Shown here: positions 8,801-14,800 of the stretch, one piece after another | How positions within the stretch are numbered: position 1 is the first letter of the stretch | Layout of the letters: the number at the start of each line of letters is the position of its first letter | NCBI GenBank assembly: GCA_017409645.1 | Contig: JAFQSI010000090.1 | Span: 1 to 15,840, forward strand | Reading direction: 5' to 3' | DNA: 15,840 bases | Source of the DNA: Oscillospiraceae bacterium | GTDB lineage: Bacteria > Bacillota > Clostridia > Oscillospirales > Oscillospiraceae | The notes under the pieces: model-generated | Told to the model about the DNA's origin: nothing | What the model saw: only the letters and a program-made list of their open reading frames with translations | Database searches by the model: none | Program-made: the position numbers and the translations under genes

Positions 8801-11800
8801 GCCATCGAGCCTGCCACCGCCAACCCCATCTGCGTGGTCAGCGGCATCAAGCTCACGCCCAAGGCCGGGGCCGCCTGGGACGAAAGCAGCAGCCTGACTC
8901 CCAGCAACAGCGCCGTTCTGAGCTATGAGTTCTACCTCTCCGCCGGCGCGCTGTACACCTTTGCCAGCGATGCGGCCAATCAGGCGGCCTATGGCCTGAC
9001 TCCCTATGTCAACCCCACCAACACCGGCGACCGGGGCGCCTCCTTCGGTGCCGATTACGCCTCCTTCCGGGATACCTACACCCTGGTCAACGCCCTGAAG
9101 AACGGCTGGTACTTCGAGAACGGACAGAATGTCTTCTATGTGGACGGCGTGCTGCATACCCAGCACACCCCCGGAAGCAGCGTCGTCACGGCCCCCACCT
9201 GCACCGAGGGCGGCTATACCACCCATGTGTGCGCGGTCTGCGGTGTCACCTATGTGGCCGATGAGACGGCCGCTCTGGGCCACAGCTACGACCACGATTA
9301 CGATGCCGACTGCAATGTCTGCGGTGAGACCCGCGAGGTCGCCTTTATCTCCGAGCAGATCACCGGCATCACCGGTCAGGGCAGCTCTGTGGATACCTCC
9401 GAGCCTGCACACGACAAGTCCGTGGGCAATGCCTTCGACGGCGACTACAATACCTTCTGGGCCACCGTCCCCAACGGCACCCTGGCCGATGCCTACCTGA
9501 TCGCCGATCTGGGCGGCACCTGCACCGTCAACAAGGTGGAGTACACCAAGCGCCACGATTCTGCGGCAGGCTACAACTGCACCGGCAACCTGCTGAACTA
9601 CATCATCGAGGTCAGCACCGACGGCGAAACCTGGACCCAGGTGGCCTCCGGCGCTACCGTGGACGGCACCACCGAGATCACCTTCGCACCCGTCCGGGCC
9701 GCCTATGTCCGCCTGACCTCCACCAGCTCCTACCACTGGCAGGCATCCAGCGCCAACACCGTTATGTGTGTCGCGGAGCTGGCTGTCTACAAGGCAGTCT
9801 GCGCAAGCCACACCGAGGAAGTCATCCCCGGCAAGGCAGCCACCTGCACCGAAACCGGCCTGACCGAGGGCAAGAAGTGCAGCGTCTGCGGCGAGATCAT
9901 CGCTGCACAGGAAGAGATCCCCGCCCTGGGCCACACCGAGGAAGTGATTCCCGGCAAGGAAGCCACCTGCACCGAGACTGGCCTGACCGAGGGCAAGCGC
10001 TGCACCGTCTGCGGCGTGACCATCGCAGAGCAGACCGAGATCCCCATCACCGACCATACCTACGACGATGAGAACGACGCCGACTGCAATGTCTGCGGCA
10101 CCGTGCGGGATCCCTACAAGATCACCGGCATCACCGGCGAGGGCAGCTCTGTGGATACCACCGAGGCTGGCTTCGACAAGTCTGTGGGCAACGCCTTTGA
10201 CGGCGACTACGGCACCTTCTGGGCCACCGTGCCCGGCGGCAATCTGGCTGCGTGCTACCTGATCGCCGATCTGGGCGATACCTACACCATCGACAAGGTG
10301 GAGTACACCAAGCGCCACGATGCCGCCGCAGGCTACAACTGCACCGGCAACCTGCTGAACTACATCATCGAGGTCAGCACCGACGGCGAAACCTGGACCC
10401 AGGTCGCATCCGGTGATACCGTGGACGGCACCACGGAGATCACCTTCACGCCCGTCCAGGCCGCCTATGTCCGCCTGACCTCCACCAGCTCCTACCACTG
10501 GCAGGCAGCAAACGCCAACACCGTTATGTGTGTTGCGGAGCTGGCGGTCTATCGGACCGCACAGCAGGAGGAAACTGCCCCCCTGCATGCAAAGGTCCTG
10601 AGCGACAACCGGATCCTTGCCCTCAGCGATTGCGAGTACCTGCTGACCGGCACCGGTGAGAACACCTGGAGCCTGTCCCACGCCGGTACCTACTATGTCA
10701 AGCCCGCTGCCAACGGCACCACCATTCCCCAGACCATCGGGGTGTTCGACCAGCTCACACTGACGGCCAGCGGCGACAACATCTTCATTGCCAGTACCCT
10801 GGCGACCAATGTTCCGGGCGGCGGCAGCATCCACATCTGGACCGCCGGCAAGGACGTCCCCTACTGGGATCGCTGCGGCTCTGCACACGGTTTCAATGCA
10901 TCCAACGGCACCCATGAGCTGTCCTTCTTCCGGGCAGACGAGAATGGCACCGGCAGCGAGATCCCCGGCTACACCAGAGTCACCTACTCCGAACTGCAGT
11001 CCGGTGAAAGCTACCTGATCGCCGCCCGGAAGGACAGCGACTGGTACATCATGAATCCCAGTGCGTCCACCGAGAAGTTCGATCATATCGCACTGCTGGT
11101 CACCGACGCAGTCACCCACACCCACGCGTACACCACCACCACCCAGGACGCGACCTGCAGCGCCACCGGCCTGAAGACCGATACCTGCACCTGCGGCCAT
11201 GTCCACACCGAGATTATCCCTGTCGACGAAGATGCCCACACCGAGGAAGTGATCCCCGCCAAGGCAGCCACCTGCACCGAGTCTGGTCTGACCGAGGGCA
11301 AGAAGTGTTCCATCTGTGGTGAAATCATCGTTGCACAGGAAGAAATTCCTGCAACCGGCCACACCGCAGGCGAGGTCGCCAAGGAGAACGAGGTCATTCC
11401 CACCTGCACCACCGAAGGCTCCTATGATATCGTCGTCTACTGCACCGTCTGCGGCGAGGAGATCTCCCGAGAGGCCGTCACCGTCCCCGCTCTGGGCCAC
11501 ACCGAGGAGATCATCCCCGGCAAGGCTGCTACCTGTACTGAGACTGGCCTGACTGAGGGCAAGAAGTGTTCCGTCTGCGGCGAGATCATCGTTGCCCAGG
11601 AAGAGATCCCCGCAACCGGCCACACCGAGGAAATCATCCCCGGCAAGGACGCCACCTGCACCGAAACCGGCCTGACCGAGGGCAAGAAGTGCAGCGTCTG
11701 TGGCGAGACCCTGGTCGCCCAGGAAGAGATCCCCGCCCTGGGACACTCCTACGAATCCGTCGTGACCGCACCTACCTGCACGGAAGGCGGCTACACCACC

Positions 11801-14800
11801 TACACCTGTTCCGTCTGCGGTGACACCTACGTCGCTGACGAGGTCGCAGCTCTGGGCCATACCGAGGAGGTCATCCCCGGCAAGACTCCCACCTGCACCG
11901 AAACCGGCCTGACCGAGGGCAAGAAGTGTTCTGTCTGTGGAGAAATCCTGGTCGCCCAGGAAGAAATTCCTGCAACCGGCCACACCGCCGCCGAGCCTGT
12001 CCGCGAGAACGAGAAAGCCCCCACCTGCACCGAAGCCGGTTCCTACGACTCCGTCGTCTACTGCACCGTCTGCGGCGAGGAGATCTCCCGCGAGACCATG
12101 ACCGTCGCAGCTCTGGGCCACACCGAGGAAATCATCCCCGGCAAGGCTGCCACCTGCACCGAAACCGGCCTGACCGAGGGCAAGAAGTGTTCCGTCTGTG
12201 GCGAGATCATCGTTGCACAGGAAGAAATTCCTGCAACCGGCCACACCGAGGAAGTCATCCCCGGCAAGGACGCCACCTGTACCGAGACTGGCCTGACCGA
12301 GGGCAAGAAGTGCAGCGTCTGCGGCGAGACCCTGGTCGCCCAGGAAGAGATCCCCGCCCTGGGCCACACCCCGGGCGAGGTCGCAAGGGAGAACGAGGTC
12401 GTTCCCACCTGTACTACCGCTGGCTCCTATGATATCGTGGTCTATTGTACCGTCTGCGGCGAGGAAATCTCCCGAGAGACTGTCACCGTCGACGCGCTGG
12501 GCCACACCTACGATGACGACTACGACACCACCTGTAATGTCTGCGGCGAGACCCGCGAGGTCGACTTTACCTCCGAGCAGGTCACCGGCGTCACCGGTCA
12601 GGGCAGCTCCGTGGACACCTCCGAGCCTGCACACGACAAGTCCATCGGCAACGCCTTCGACGGCGACTACAACACCTTCTGGGCCACCGTTCCCGGCGGT
12701 ACTCTGGCCGATGCCTACCTGATCGCCGATCTGGGCGGCACCTGCACTGTCAACAAGGTCGCCTACACCAAGCGTTACGATGCAGCTGCCCGGTACAACT
12801 GCACCGGCAACCTGCTGGACTACATCATCGAGATCAGCACCGACGGCGAAACCTGGACCCAGGTCGCAGCCGGCGATACCGTGGATGGCACCACCGTCAT
12901 CGAGTTCGCACCTGTGAAGGCTGCCTATGTCAGACTGAGGGCCACCGAGTCTTATCACTGGCAGGAAGCCAACAAGAACACGGTCATGACCGCCGCGGAG
13001 CTTGAGATCTTCAAGCTGGTCTGCACGGAGCATACCGCCGCCGAGGCCGTTCGCGAGAACGAGAAGGCTCCCAGCTGCACCGAAGCCGGTTCCTACGACT
13101 CCGTGGTCTACTGCACCGTCTGCGGCGAGGAAATCTCCCACGAGACTGTCGCCGTCGACGCCCTGGGCCACACCTACGAGTCCGTCGTGACCGCACCCAC
13201 CTGCACCGAGAGCGGCTACACCACCTACACCTGTACCGTTTGCGGTGACACCTACGTTGCTGACGAGGTCGCAGCTCTGGGCCACACCGAGGAGATCATC
13301 CCCGGCAAGGCCGCCACCTGCACCGAAACCGGCCTGACCGAGGGCAAGAAGTGCAGCGTCTGCGGCGAGATCATCGTTGCACAGGAAGAAATTCCTGCAA
13401 CCGGCCACACCGCCGCCGAGGCCATCCGCGAGAACGAGAAGGCCCCCACCTGCACCGAAGCCGGTTCCTACGACTCCGTCGTCTACTGCTCCGTCTGCGG
13501 CGAGGAGATCTCCCGCGAGACCGTCACCGTCGCAGCTCTGGGCCATACCGAGGAAATCATCCCCGGCAAGGCCACCACCTGCACCGAAACCGGCCTGACT
13601 GAGGGCAAGAAGTGCAGCGTCTGCGGCGAGACCCTGGTCGCCCAGGAAGAAATCCCCGCAACCGGCCACACCGAGGAAATCATTCCCGGCAAGGACGCCA
13701 CCTGTACCGAGACTGGCCTGACTGAGGGTATGAAGTGTTCCGTTTGCGGTGAGATCCTGGTCGCTCAGGAGGAGATCCCCGCTCTGGGCCACACCGAGGA
13801 AGTGATTCCCGGCAAGGCCGCCACCTGCACCGAGACTGGCCTGACCGAAGGCAAGAAGTGTTCCATCTGCGGCGAGATCATCGTCGCTCAGGAGGAGATT
13901 CCTGCAACTGGCCACTCCTACGAGTCCGTCGTGACCGCACCCACCTGCACCGAGAGCGGCTATACCACCTACACCTGCACCGTCTGCGGCGACAGCTATG
14001 TTGGTGACGAGGTCGCTGCCCTTGGCCACACCGAGGGCGAGGTCGCAAGGGAGAACGAGGTCGTTCCCACCTGCACCACCGCCGGATCCTATGATATCGT
14101 GGTCTACTGCACCGTCTGCGGCGAGGAAGTTTCCCGCGAGACCGTCACCGTCGCAGCTCTGGGCCACACCTACGATAACGCCTACGATCCCACCTGTAAT
14201 GTCTGCGGCGAGACCCGCGAGGTTGACTTTACCTCTGAGCAGGTCACCGGCATCACCGGTCAGGGCAGCTCCGTGGATACCACCGAGCCTGCACACGACA
14301 AGTCCGTGGGCAATGCCTTCGACGGCGACTACAATACCTTCTGGGCCACCGTTCCCGGCGGCACTCTGGCCGATGCCTATCTGATCGCCGATCTGGGCGG
14401 CACCTGCACCGTCAACAAGGTCGCCTACACCAAGCGCCATGATGCTGCCGCTGGCTATAACTGCACCGGCAACCTGCTGGACTACATCATCGAGGTCAGC
14501 ACCGACGGCGAAACCTGGACCCAGGTCGCAGCCGGCGATACCGTGGACGGCACCACCGTCATTGAATTCGCACCTGTGAAGGCTGCTTATGTCAGACTGA
14601 GGGCCACCGAGTCCTACCACTGGCAGGCAGCAAACGCCAACACCGTCATGACCGCTGCGGAGCTTGAGATCTTCAAGCTGGTCTGTACCGAGCATACCGC
14701 CGCCGAGGCCGTCCGTGAGAACGAGAAGGCCCCCACCTGCACCGAAGCCGGTTCCTACGACTCCGTCGTCTACTGCACCGTCTGCGGCGAGGAAGTTTCC

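Noticed and set aside
13011..13196. Short Arg-rich minus-strand reading frame
   Set aside because: It is an out-of-frame shadow of the Cys-rich array, made almost only of Arg, Pro and Ser codons from GC-rich repeats.
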